Shown piece after piece: positions 9,101 to 15,550 of a stretch of DNA of 35,928 nt. Both the position numbers and the translations under genes were made by a program. The notes beneath the pieces were generated by a model. It was not told where the DNA came from, made no database searches, and saw only the letters and a program-made list of their open reading frames with translations. The first letter of the stretch is position 1, and each line of letters opens with the position of its first letter. Origin of the DNA: Candidatus Faecicola pullistercoris (lineage in GTDB: Bacteria; Bacillota; Clostridia; Christensenellales; CAG-917); the NCBI GenBank assembly GCA_018714105.1, contig DVNW01000022.1, positions 1-35,928 on the forward strand, read 5' to 3'.

Positions 9101-9132
9101 GAGATATCGTTACTGTTTACTATCCCGCATAG
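3127..9132 (+). CDS. Giant BspA-like leucine-rich-repeat surface lipoprotein
   Basis: The 2001-residue product starts with a lipoprotein signal peptide: basic MNKHRSK, a hydrophobic core, then lipobox VSAC with the lipidated cysteine at 25. Residues about 30-115 look like a bacterial Ig-like domain. Three InlB B-type (Listeria-Bacteroides) repeats follow at roughly 125-195, 199-267 and 270-338; each ends in GWY and LYARW-like blocks. Two arrays of BspA/TpLRR repeats (LRR_5; IGxxAFxxCxxLxxVxLPxSV) cover about 380-700 and 1275-1825, with one more unit near 1898-1920. The middle segment (about 700-1270) has no recognised repeats but contains an internal duplication of DNNGAFV. There is no LPxTG sorting signal, so the lipid is the anchor. 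BspA proteins bind host proteins or polymers; the ligand here is unknown. It is a single-gene unit with its own promoter and a terminator. Confidence 0.92.
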   Translation: MNKHRSKIVLLVIMALVLVFAVSACGDNGVKYSGIALKDGQVTEFKQSEFSVASLIFVLTDTAGNTSEIKGSISMLSQEDIDLLSQIGTHKVTFTYEGRSCEVTITITSDSAVDPDDPVVTDEITVYFDTNGGTPEVPAKTGKKGQLVINIDELPEVTLEGKRFAGWYRTANYEGGAITGNYTPVTTTTLYARWADLNITVSFDYMASGVYGEQSYSIAVNSTIGNFPSPSRAGYKFNGWYSDAACTNAVSTRTVFERDTTLYANWQKLEYSVTYKLGGGRYNNSASDVVQRYLFESPVAPIVPTRDEFVFEYWQTEDGEEYIPSTMPANNLVLTAVWRIANPQTFFATSDNLDGTLTVTGFASAAGATVESIEIPNIIGGKYVTAIGKGAFKSNTKLVSVSIAEGITHIYDEAFARCTSLNSLLCSFPQSLEYIGASAFPTGAANWQYETKTFVKSGREYSVSGYISDIMVSGAASHRYLAPGTVSISAGAYRGLTSLKRIELPASLSSIGSGAFSDSGLETLDWESGLDIKDIASDAFNNTPWFNNYSDNGGLVIIGNLLYYSKIVTSGTAGRNVIIPASVKYIGNAGFSSRTRTVTFENESNIEYIAGGAFSGTEWVSGKDYVVVNGILTYVSYKTGQSVYTVPSAVTAIGANAFDQLKGRGVTNIVLPESVTRIEAGAFTGIGNIKITIKAVSPPEVDLSAFYNKTYANLPDAALAFNPEMKIFVEAKAYASYTSSDSPWYVLSQDGNDMIARLEMQEITKVYGLKDVYELAEQLPDTFTADYKTSDGIQYYGISIPKSAVSTSPGESFITTSVTPEGQPRSMKIRYRLFQDDSYVEYVHQYSVIKKLVDFQISKPTGTDTYEEAEYLSFAIGDGFDAKYLTDTGIKLTLRYATEYTTNADGEIQWNITEQTVIDTVIDGQINPDIIVENLNTSNVVDYVPDGADNTYMRIVYLGAFKEIPYQVSEKQVISIEGVDYFPDNNGAFVYTEYRPVNEGETATFVLPYVYTEDNNGAFVIAYEYSVSATGAYFAPAVEAAEGAYIFADGSNSYVAYDESLHGGMQRYDMDMQKIQKYADQAAKEGLRFNRTQGNGYVAYNPDTLLDDPRYSRSFADEFVAVEGGEVPDGKLFVMKENSEDYYEAYNPDEEYHSVLDRYGKNDFSFDSVNVFGVGDKLDEENIRIKIELKAEGTISSEILYMELSRLKVEGFDTSVPGENKTATVIYGEETEKVVTFLYTVEAKTSEHNFVFSDEGGKALITGLAAEHPATIYIPSELNGLPVKGIADGAFAGNGEIEKVYIGNIEYLGADAFAESSVRYVEFASGSALSEISEGAFRNTLALEEVNMSASSISVIGNEAFAGSGIAAVSLPSSVTRVGDKAFSGCAKLVTFDAGEVAAAWRIGANAFENCTLLETLAFGTALTEIGNNAFIKCISLETVELPASLGTISAYMFKECSSLVTVNAPGVTKVASAAFINCPKLTSVTLGRVVSIGTSAFEAAGIDAASFTVTADLSAITTIGNKAFAYVANLNVFDLTASSSLTYIGDEAFTETALTNIYIPVGVTYIGTGAFSNIETAQSLTVVSSSVTKIEESAFDNNKNMSSVTLSAGITEIGRNAFRGTAITSVEGSGVTVLGEGAFARCTGLTSANFPNLVTMGSGVFTECPLLKSYTLAPTVTEIGMYAFSGSGLETINFNGAAVTNIGMEAFSESNLTAVSVPASVATIGNRAFYRCEKLTSFSIPENNALTSIGEYAFAECISLTNLTLGVSKQGEEYLSTSIGNYAFEGCAALTSLVLPTTVVSIGDGAFRRCTGLVEICIGVTRKNIYRVATDEERLDSANTLYVRLNDAFVQYDVNNPEHVAVAATQYVIVSGYVAMDGVLIADGEQKGMYQGRKSQLTTIGNEAFANTNSLKRLYITAESPKTFGSGETNANNRQFGYYEYKLETGEDGSQTVVETFISHFSNTDFELHILDEQAHKDAYTGWAGTNRQTRDIVTVYYPA

Positions 9133-9152
9133 TCAAAACTCAATCAAAACAC

Positions 9153-9180
9153 GAAGGTTGCAGTTTCTGCAACCTTCAAT
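9153..9180 (+). terminator. Terminator hairpin after the LRR lipoprotein
   Basis: GAAGGTTGCAG pairs perfectly with CTGCAACCTTC over 11 base pairs around a TTT loop. It is followed by AATTATTATT rather than a clean T tract, so strength is uncertain. It occupies the region just before the acyltransferase start. Confidence 0.65.
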
Positions 9181-9190
9181 TATTATTGAA

Positions 9191-10378
9191 ATGCAAAACA
9201 CGGAATCGCTTAAACAAATTTACGGAAAACGGTTTTACGGCTTTTTCCGCTTTGTGGTTAAAATTTACAACGCTTTTGTACTTCACGCAAAAATACGCCG
9301 CGCCTATAAAACGGACAAGCCTTACCTGATGCTGATTAACCATCAGAGCTATTACGATTTCTTTTACGTCGTCAGACTTGCCGGAAAGGATTACGTCAAT
9401 TTCGTGGTTGCGGATAAGATGTCCAATACAAAGCGGAACAGGTGGTTTATCAAAAATCTGAAAGCCATTACGCGCGGGCAGTTTTCAAGCGATTTTACGA
9501 GTATCAAAAAAATCAAGGCTACTCTGGACGCGGGTATAAGCGTGGCAATGTTTCCCGAGGGCAAGATAACCGCCGACGGCGTTACGGGTAAAATAACAAA
9601 ATCCACCGGTAAACTTGTAAAATGGCTGGGTTATCCCGTGGTTGCGGCAAATATTCGCGGAGCTTATTCTCAGAATCCGGTTTGGAACCCCGCTTTGCAT
9701 TATCATAAAAAATCCGAAATAGAAGGCAGACTGCTGTTTTCGGAAGAGGATATAAAAAGGCTTTCCGTAGCCGAAATCAACGCCGCGATAGAACAGGCCT
9801 TATACGTTAACGACAACGTATATACGGCCGAAAACAGAATATTCCGCGGCGCAAGCAGAGCGGACGGACTTGAAAAACTGCTGTACACCTGTCCTTTCTG
9901 TAATTCGGAATACGAGCTTTCCGCCAGCAAGGGTAAACTCACCTGCGGAAAGTGCGGAGCAACCTTCGAGTATACTTCTGACGGGCTGATTGCCGGCGCG
10001 GGGGAATATGACCGAATAGACAAACTGTACGGGCTGCAAAAGGAAATTGCCGCAAAGCGTGCGGACGAAAGTTATTGCTTACTCGAACGGGCGGTATGCA
10101 GCGTTTTCGATAAGGAATTGCCGGGATATCGCAACGCAGGCGAAGGAACTCTTCTGCTGAACAGGGACGGGATAAGGTATACGGGGACCATTGACGGCAG
10201 CAGGGGAGAGCTGTTTTTCGAATTAAAGAATCTGCCCGCCATTCCCTTTGCTGCGGGCAGACTTATCGATATTTACAAAGACGGTAAAAATTACAGATTC
10301 GGATTTGAAAAAAGCACTCGCTTCGTGCTTGCCGCAGAGGCGATGTTCGATAAATTCTGCGCGCAATCAGCCGAGTAA
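9191..10378 (+). CDS. PlsC-like lysophospholipid acyltransferase with zinc ribbon
   Basis: This is a membrane-associated acyltransferase of the PlsC/LPLAT superfamily, which adds acyl chains to lysophosphatidic acid or related lipids. The catalytic NHxxxxD motif is NHQSYYD, and the FPEG acyl-acceptor motif is MFPEGKI. The 395-residue product is longer than simple PlsC proteins because a zinc ribbon (CPFC...CGKCG) and a further domain of about 120 residues follow the acyltransferase domain. I use the ATG at 9191. A longer reading from TTG at 9158 would begin inside the terminator stem and has no ribosome site. The chosen ATG also lacks a clear Shine-Dalgarno sequence. TTGCAG at 9158 and TATTAT at 9181, 17 bases apart, could form a promoter very close to the ATG. 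Its last 12 bases overlap the end of mgtE on the other strand. The exact substrate is unknown. Confidence 0.82.
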   Translation: MQNTESLKQIYGKRFYGFFRFVVKIYNAFVLHAKIRRAYKTDKPYLMLINHQSYYDFFYVVRLAGKDYVNFVVADKMSNTKRNRWFIKNLKAITRGQFSSDFTSIKKIKATLDAGISVAMFPEGKITADGVTGKITKSTGKLVKWLGYPVVAANIRGAYSQNPVWNPALHYHKKSEIEGRLLFSEEDIKRLSVAEINAAIEQALYVNDNVYTAENRIFRGASRADGLEKLLYTCPFCNSEYELSASKGKLTCGKCGATFEYTSDGLIAGAGEYDRIDKLYGLQKEIAAKRADESYCLLERAVCSVFDKELPGYRNAGEGTLLLNRDGIRYTGTIDGSRGELFFELKNLPAIPFAAGRLIDIYKDGKNYRFGFEKSTRFVLAAEAMFDKFCAQSAE

Positions 10379-11746
10379 GGCGATTGCCACGTTGCAGAAT
10401 ATCAGAAGGGAGAGTAAATCCACTATCGTAGTTATGAACGGGCTGGATACCACTGCGGGATCCAGCTTTAACTTTTTGGCGAAAAGAGGGAGAGAGCACC
10501 CTATCATTTTTGCTATGCTGACCGTCAGAAAAATAGTCAGGCAAACCACAGATGCTATCATATAACCGTTTTCTACCTGATATAACCTGTCTATAAGCAT
10601 AAGTTTTGCAAAACAGGCGATTGCAAGAATAAATCCCAATATAACCGCTACGCGTATTTCCTTCCAAAGCACTACGAAAATATCTTTGAAACGCACTTCG
10701 TCGAGAGCAAGGCTGCGTATTACGGTAACCGAAGCCTGAGAGCCTGCGTTTCCGCCCGTATCCATCAGCATGGGAATACAGGCCGTAAGTATTATGCCGT
10801 AGGTGGACGCGTTCAGAACGTCCTCGTTGTTTGAAATTACAAGCCCTGTGAACGTGGCCGAAATCATCAGAAGCAAAAGCCACGGCATACGGCTGAGTAC
10901 GAGTTTGAATACGCCGGTTTTAAGATAGGGCGTATCGGTAGGCAGGGTAGCGGCCATTTTGCTTATATCCTCGGTGTTTTCCTCTCGGATAACGTCCATT
11001 GCGTCGTCGAAGGTGATTATACCTACAAGACGATTTTCCTTATCCACTACGGGCATTGCCAGATAATTGTATTTATCGAAGGAGCGCGCGGCCGTTTCCT
11101 TGTCGTCGAGGGTGTGTATGGATATTATGTTGGTTTCCATGATATCCTCGATTCTGGTCTGATAGGAGCTCAGCAGAAGCTGTTTTACCGAAACGACGCC
11201 CTCAAGATGTCTGCCCGTGTCTATGACGTAACAGGTGTAAACGGTTTCTTTGTCTACGGCCAGCTTTCTTATACTGGAAAAGGCCTCTTCGACCGTCATG
11301 GATTTTTTCAGCCATACGTATTCCGTAGTCATGATTGCGCCCGCGCTGTCTTCGGGATATTTCAAAAGTTCGTTTATTTCCTTACGGGTTTGCGCGTCGG
11401 TTTGCGAAAGTATGCGCCTTACCACGTTTGCGGGCATTTCCTCCAAAATATCTACGGTATCGTCGACGAAAAGGTCGTTTATTATTTCTTTAAGTTCTTT
11501 ATCGGAAAAGGAGCGGATAAGCAGCTCCTGGCTGTCCGAATCCATTTCGACGAAGGTTTCGCTGGCCAGGTCTTTGGAAAGCAGCCTGAACACGATAGGC
11601 AGACTTTCTTCGGGGAGGTCTGTTAAAATCTGCGCCAGGTCGGTAGCGTTGATTTCGTCGAGCAGGGGCTTGAGTTTATGATAGTTTTTATTTTCCAAAA
11701 GTTCGACTATTTGCTGAATAACCTGTTCAAAAACAAAATCGTTCAT
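10367..11746 (-). CDS. mgtE: MgtE-type magnesium transporter
   Basis: MgtE is a homodimeric Mg2+ channel of the inner membrane, gated by cytoplasmic Mg2+ sensing. The 459-residue product has the MgtE N domain of helical repeats (about 1-130, including LPEESLPIVFRLLSKDLASETF). A CBS-domain pair follows (about 135-250, including MPVVDKENRLVGIITFDD), then five membrane helices from about 280. The pore region contains the family block MLMDTGGNAGSQASVTVIR. The start is the ATG preceded by GGAGG at 6 bases; the GTG one codon upstream is too close to that site. Expression is predicted to be switched off by Mg2+ through an M-box leader and terminator. The 3' end overlaps the convergent acyltransferase gene by 12 bases with no terminator visible. 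Confidence 0.95.
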   Translation of the reverse strand: MNDFVFEQVIQQIVELLENKNYHKLKPLLDEINATDLAQILTDLPEESLPIVFRLLSKDLASETFVEMDSDSQELLIRSFSDKELKEIINDLFVDDTVDILEEMPANVVRRILSQTDAQTRKEINELLKYPEDSAGAIMTTEYVWLKKSMTVEEAFSSIRKLAVDKETVYTCYVIDTGRHLEGVVSVKQLLLSSYQTRIEDIMETNIISIHTLDDKETAARSFDKYNYLAMPVVDKENRLVGIITFDDAMDVIREENTEDISKMAATLPTDTPYLKTGVFKLVLSRMPWLLLLMISATFTGLVISNNEDVLNASTYGIILTACIPMLMDTGGNAGSQASVTVIRSLALDEVRFKDIFVVLWKEIRVAVILGFILAIACFAKLMLIDRLYQVENGYMIASVVCLTIFLTVSIAKMIGCSLPLFAKKLKLDPAVVSSPFITTIVDLLSLLIFCNVAIALLG

Positions 11747-11767
11747 CACGCACCTCCTTTTAACAAA

Positions 11768-11792
11768 AAAACCCGCAAAGCTTGCGGGGTAA
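11768..11792 (-). terminator. Attenuator terminator of the mgtE leader
   Basis: Read on the minus strand, CCCGCAA and TTGCGGG form a tight hairpin followed by seven T residues, about 20 bases before the mgtE ribosome site. It lies just 3' of the M-box aptamer, in the position expected for the off-state expression platform. Confidence 0.85.
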
Positions 11793-11811
11793 AAAAATCA
11801 AAACAAAATTT

Positions 11812-11970
11812 TTAATATCACCATACAAGCTTTAGCATCACAGGGCAATGAAATTGCGTTAGATTATGCCTTGGTTTCGACATAGTCTGCTAACCTGCTT
11901 GTAGTGTCTCCACTGCCTTCGCGGTAGCAACCCGTATCCCTGTGGTAGCCTTACCTACCGGAATATTTAA
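11812..11970 (-). ncRNA. M-box (ykoK-type) Mg2+ riboswitch
   Basis: On the minus strand the leader contains GGTAGGTAAGGCTACCACA, then GGATACGGGTTGCTACC, matching the conserved M-box core (GGUAGGUGAGGCUCCUA...GGAUAC..GGCUGCU-CC). A possible closing stem P1 forms between TTAAATATTCC (11970-11960) and GGTGATATTAA (11822-11812). In this family (RF00380), Mg2+ binding compacts the RNA and favours a terminator, turning off Mg2+ transporter genes. The downstream gene is mgtE and a terminator sits in between, so identity, context and mechanism agree. The boundaries are my estimate. Confidence 0.9.
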
Positions 11971-11979
11971 TACATTAAT

Positions 11980-12008
11980 ATTATACTCTCCGCAAAAAAA
12001 AGTGTCAA
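11980..12008 (-). promoter_or_regulatory. Consensus promoter of the M-box/mgtE transcript
   Basis: On the minus strand TTGACA (12008-12003) and TATAAT (11985-11980) are perfect hexamers spaced by 17 bases. Transcription would start near 11973, just before the riboswitch aptamer. Confidence 0.85.
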
Positions 12009-12064
12009 ACATAATTAAGGCCTTAACGGAAAAAACCCTATAAAGGTGAGTTTGAGCATTTTTG

Positions 12065-12093
12065 TTGAAAACTTTTTACTATTATGTTAAAAT
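12065..12093 (+). promoter_or_regulatory. Promoter of the GH20 operon, predicted leaderless
   Basis: TTGAAA at 12065-12070 and TAAAAT at 12088-12093 are spaced by 17 bases. The ATG begins 7 bases after the -10 hexamer, so the transcript would start at or next to the start codon. No ribosome site is present upstream of the ATG. Confidence 0.65.
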
Positions 12094-12100
12094 AGTTATT

Positions 12101-13549
12101 ATGAATTCTGTAGAAAACAAAAACTTGATTGTTCCCGTGATACCTTTACCGGGAGAGTGTGTTGTGTCCGACGGCCGGGCAGGCGAGGAAACCGTTTATA
12201 CCAGGCAAGACGGCATCCCTTCCGAGGGTTATATGCTGATTTGCGACGATAAAGGTATAAACGTACTGTATTCGGACGATAAAGGCAGGTTTTACGCAAA
12301 TAAAACCCTTGATATGCTTAAAAGTTATTATAAAGAGGGTTTGCCGCATCTCAGAATAAGCGATTGTCCGCGCCTTAAATACAGAGGATTTATGCTCGAC
12401 GTCGCCCGATACTTTTTTAAAACGGAGGACTTGAAAAAACTGGCGGACGCGCTTGCCTTGATGAAAATAAACGTGCTGCATTTACATCTTACCGACGACC
12501 AGGGGTGGAGAATGGAAATTGAAAAATACCCGCTCCTTACCGAGATAGGAAGTAAAAGAAGTTCCACTAACGGTAATTTTAAAAAGCACGAAGGGTTTTA
12601 TACCCGTGCCGAAATGAAGGACTTTGTCGAGTTTGCCAAAGAGCGGCATATAACGGTAATACCCGAAATCGATTGTCCGGGACATATGCGCGCCGCGCTT
12701 GCGGCTTATCCCGAACTGGGGTGTTTCGGCCGCAAACTGAAAGTTGCCGACCATTGGGGCGTTAAGCACGATATAATGTGTGCCGGCAAAGAGAGCTCTT
12801 ACGCTTTTCTTTTCGATGTGTTCGACGAAGTTCTTGAAATTTTTACGGGCGGATATTTGCATCTCGGCGCCGACGAGGCCGTAAAAACGCGGTGGAAAAT
12901 ATGTCCTCATTGCCGTCGCGCCATACAAAAAGGCGGTTTGAAAGACGAAAACGCTTTGCAAGTTGCTTTTTTGAACAGGATTAACCGCGAATATCTCAGG
13001 CCGAAAGGAGTAAAAGGCATAATTTGGGTATATGACGAGGTCCCCGACGGGCTGGACGAGGACATTATCGTGCAGGTATACGGAGAAAACGCCTTCGGTA
13101 AAGGCATTGATTTAAAAGGTCATACCGCAATCGACTCGGATTCCGCCGCGTACTATGCCGACTTCCCTTACGGCATTACGCCGCTGGAAAAAACTTTCGG
13201 GCACGAGCCCGACGGGACAAAGGTTGCGGGAGCCGAAATATGCCTTTGGACGGAGTACGTAAAGGATTTTGCAAAAGTCGGAAAAATGAGCTTCCCGCGA
13301 AGTTGCGCCGCCGCCGAAAGAATGTGGAATAACAATACCGGTTACGACGATTTTGTTTTAAGACTTGAAGCAAGCAATATTATAAAGGAGTACGGCGGTA
13401 CACCCGTAAAAGCCGCAAATCCGTCCGCGAAACGAGCGATTTTGCAGAAAATATGGTGGGGCAGAAGACCGTTGCACTGGGAAGGCTTAAAAAATTTAAT
13501 AGAAAACGTAGCGGTTAAAATCAGATATACAAGAGGTAAACATGATTGA
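12101..13549 (+). CDS. Glycoside hydrolase family 20 beta-N-acetylhexosaminidase
   Basis: GH20 enzymes remove terminal beta-linked GlcNAc or GalNAc by substrate-assisted catalysis. The 482-residue product shows the family signatures: KYRGFMLDVARYF near residue 93, then VLHLHLTDDQGWRMEI, then VIPEIDCPGHM. LHLGADEA near 252-259 carries the catalytic Asp-Glu pair, and EICLWTEYV lies near the C-terminus. There is no signal peptide, so the enzyme should act in the cytoplasm on imported oligosaccharides. The ATG at 12101 is preferred because the promoter at 12065-12093 sits immediately before it; reading from TTG at 12062 would place the promoter inside the gene. It overlaps the kinase gene by 8 bases, consistent with GlcNAc or GalNAc being passed directly to phosphorylation. 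Exact linkage specificity cannot be read here. Confidence 0.9.
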   Translation: MNSVENKNLIVPVIPLPGECVVSDGRAGEETVYTRQDGIPSEGYMLICDDKGINVLYSDDKGRFYANKTLDMLKSYYKEGLPHLRISDCPRLKYRGFMLDVARYFFKTEDLKKLADALALMKINVLHLHLTDDQGWRMEIEKYPLLTEIGSKRSSTNGNFKKHEGFYTRAEMKDFVEFAKERHITVIPEIDCPGHMRAALAAYPELGCFGRKLKVADHWGVKHDIMCAGKESSYAFLFDVFDEVLEIFTGGYLHLGADEAVKTRWKICPHCRRAIQKGGLKDENALQVAFLNRINREYLRPKGVKGIIWVYDEVPDGLDEDIIVQVYGENAFGKGIDLKGHTAIDSDSAAYYADFPYGITPLEKTFGHEPDGTKVAGAEICLWTEYVKDFAKVGKMSFPRSCAAAERMWNNNTGYDDFVLRLEASNIIKEYGGTPVKAANPSAKRAILQKIWWGRRPLHWEGLKNLIENVAVKIRYTRGKHD

Positions 13550-14675
13550 CAGACAAGTGCTGCAGCCGGAAATAATTTCCGAGCTCATCGACAATTTCGG
13601 TATTAAGGAAAAATACAACGGTCATATACGACTTAACGTCGGCCATATAAACGATACTTTTAAAGTTTGCTGCCACAATAAAAACTATATTTTTCAGCGA
13701 ATAAACACGTCGGTGTTCAAAAATATAGATGGCCTTATAAAAAATATTGCGGACGTCACCGCATATATCCGCGATAAAATCAATGCGGAAAATTCCGATG
13801 AAAGAAACGAAGTTCTTAACATTTTACAAGGTAAGGACGGGAAATACTGTTATACGGCCTCGGACGGCGCGATTTACAGGATATACGATTTTATTGAAAA
13901 CGCCATAAGTTATTCGGGCGCATACAGTCCCGAAATATTCAAGGAATCGGCCGTGACGTTTGCCAAATTCCAAAGGTATCTGAGCGGATACCCCGTTGAA
14001 AAGATAACCGATTCCATACCCGATTTCCACAATACGGCAAAAAGGTACGAGGCTTTCGAGGCCGCGGTCAAAAGAGATATAGCGGGCCGCAGGGCAGAAG
14101 TGGAAGACCTCATAGCCTTCGTCAGAAAACGCAAAGCTTATAAGGACACGGTAGTAGATAAACTTGCCGACGGAAGTATCCCCGTAAGGGTAACGCACAA
14201 CGACACCAAGCTCAACAACGTCATGATCGACCGTGAAACGGGCAAAGGCGTATGCGTTATCGACCTGGACACCATAATGAAAGGCTCTTTGCTGTACGAT
14301 TTCGGGGATTCTGTAAGATTCGGGTGCAACACCGCAAACGAGTCCGAAACCGACCTCGATAAGGTTGAAGCGGATACCGAAATGTTTAAGGCTTACGTTC
14401 GGGGTTATTTATCCGTGATGAAGGACACTATTACTTCGGAAGAGCTTGAGCTGCTCGCTTTTTCGGGAATATTGATGACTTACGAATGCGGCATGCGTTT
14501 TCTCACGGATTATCTGGAAGGGGACGTTTATTTCAGAGTAGACGAACCGTTGCAGAATCTTCACAGGGCCAGAAATCAGTTCAAGCTGGTGGAAGACCTG
14601 GAAAAGAAGTTAAAGCTTTTTAACCGCATTGTCGCGGATACGGCTCGCGATTTAAGTATAGGAGGCGGAAAATGA
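13542..14675 (+). CDS. NahK-like N-acetylhexosamine 1-kinase
   Basis: This is an aminoglycoside-phosphotransferase-fold sugar kinase of 377 residues. GHINDTF near residue 34, FQRINTSVFKN, the Brenner-type catalytic loop THNDTKLNNVMID near 218-230, and the metal-binding VIDLDTIMKGSLLYDFGD resemble N-acetylhexosamine 1-kinases (NahK). These make GlcNAc-1-P or GalNAc-1-P for the nucleotide-sugar salvage route. The gene begins inside the end of the GH20 hexosaminidase gene and its stop overlaps the PAP2 gene start (ATGA). The pairing with an intracellular hexosaminidase supports the amino-sugar assignment. A more general phosphotransferase role (for example homoserine or choline kinase-like) is the alternative, but the GHINDTF block favours NahK. 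Confidence 0.82.
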   Translation: MIDRQVLQPEIISELIDNFGIKEKYNGHIRLNVGHINDTFKVCCHNKNYIFQRINTSVFKNIDGLIKNIADVTAYIRDKINAENSDERNEVLNILQGKDGKYCYTASDGAIYRIYDFIENAISYSGAYSPEIFKESAVTFAKFQRYLSGYPVEKITDSIPDFHNTAKRYEAFEAAVKRDIAGRRAEVEDLIAFVRKRKAYKDTVVDKLADGSIPVRVTHNDTKLNNVMIDRETGKGVCVIDLDTIMKGSLLYDFGDSVRFGCNTANESETDLDKVEADTEMFKAYVRGYLSVMKDTITSEELELLAFSGILMTYECGMRFLTDYLEGDVYFRVDEPLQNLHRARNQFKLVEDLEKKLKLFNRIVADTARDLSIGGGK

Positions 14676-15451
14676 AACTTTCCTCCGCAAGGATTAAGGG
14701 ATTGGTTTTTGTGCTGATAATTTTATGCGTGTTCGCGGGGCTTATGACACTGGGCTCTTTTTACGACGTTATTATAAGCGAAACCCTGTACAATCCCGAG
14801 TCGGTATTTGCCGAAATAATGTCATTTTTAGGCAAAGGAAGCGCGTTCATGATTATTCCTTACTGTATAATCATAGCGGTGTTGTGGATACTCGAATTCA
14901 CGGGAAAGAGACGGTTTGAAGATAAAAGACGATGGATAGAAATCGCCGCGTTCTGGGCAATTTACCTAGTGATGGCTGCCGCGCTTGCCTATATTGCAAA
15001 AGTATGTTGGGGCAGAATAAGGTATTACGAGCTCTTGCAGGCGGGTGACAGTTCGCTGTTTACTCAGTGGTATGAGCCGCAGGGAAACACCGGACACGAT
15101 TCCTTCTTTTCGGGGCATACGATATTGTCGGGTTCGGCGCTCGTTCTGTTTTATTGTTTCAATACCTTAAAGGACAAGGAAAAGGCGAACTATCAGTATA
15201 CGGTATTGGTAGTATGTATACTGTTCATGGCAGTAACGGCCGTTTCCCGTATAATGCTTGGCATGCATTTTCTTACCGACGTAACGTTTGCGGGATTTCT
15301 CGGTTTTCTGATTTTTTATATCGATTACAGCATTATGCCTTTTGTAAAAAAGTTGATTGACAAAGCCTGCATGAAAATAGAAAATATATATAAAAATAAA
15401 CCTTTCGCGCATGCTTCGGAGAGTGCTTCTGATAACAAAACAGAGGATTAA
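14672..15451 (+). CDS. PAP2-family membrane phosphatase
   Basis: This is a 259-residue integral membrane phosphatase of the type 2 phosphatidic acid phosphatase superfamily. Six hydrophobic segments are visible. The three active-site motifs are present with variants: KVCWGRIRY for KxxxxxxRP (Pro replaced by Tyr), FSGHT for PSGH, and SRIMLGMHFLTDV for SRxxxxxHxxxD. The catalytic residues Lys, Arg, both His and Asp are kept. Such enzymes dephosphorylate lipid phosphates, undecaprenyl pyrophosphate or other isoprenoid pyrophosphates on the outer face of the membrane. The gene is translationally coupled to the kinase gene; how a lipid phosphatase would connect to amino-sugar salvage is not clear. 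A terminator follows at 15460. Confidence 0.87.
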   Translation: MKLSSARIKGLVFVLIILCVFAGLMTLGSFYDVIISETLYNPESVFAEIMSFLGKGSAFMIIPYCIIIAVLWILEFTGKRRFEDKRRWIEIAAFWAIYLVMAAALAYIAKVCWGRIRYYELLQAGDSSLFTQWYEPQGNTGHDSFFSGHTILSGSALVLFYCFNTLKDKEKANYQYTVLVVCILFMAVTAVSRIMLGMHFLTDVTFAGFLGFLIFYIDYSIMPFVKKLIDKACMKIENIYKNKPFAHASESASDNKTED

Positions 15452-15459
15452 AACACTTA

Positions 15460-15486
15460 AACGTCCGTATTATCGGGCGTTTTTAT
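15460..15486 (+). terminator. Terminator of the GH20-kinase-PAP2 operon
   Basis: ACGTCCG and CGGGCGT (with one G-T pair) form a short stem around TATTAT, followed by TTTTATT. Confidence 0.8.
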
Positions 15487-15550
15487 TAAAATATCTTTTT
15501 ATAAAATACAATCAGACAAACAAGCGCAGCGCTTAAAGACGGGAGCTAAA

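Noticed and set aside
12062..12100. TTG start for the GH20 protein (13 extra residues)
   Set aside because: It would lie in or before the promoter hexamers and has no ribosome site; the added residues do not form a signal peptide.
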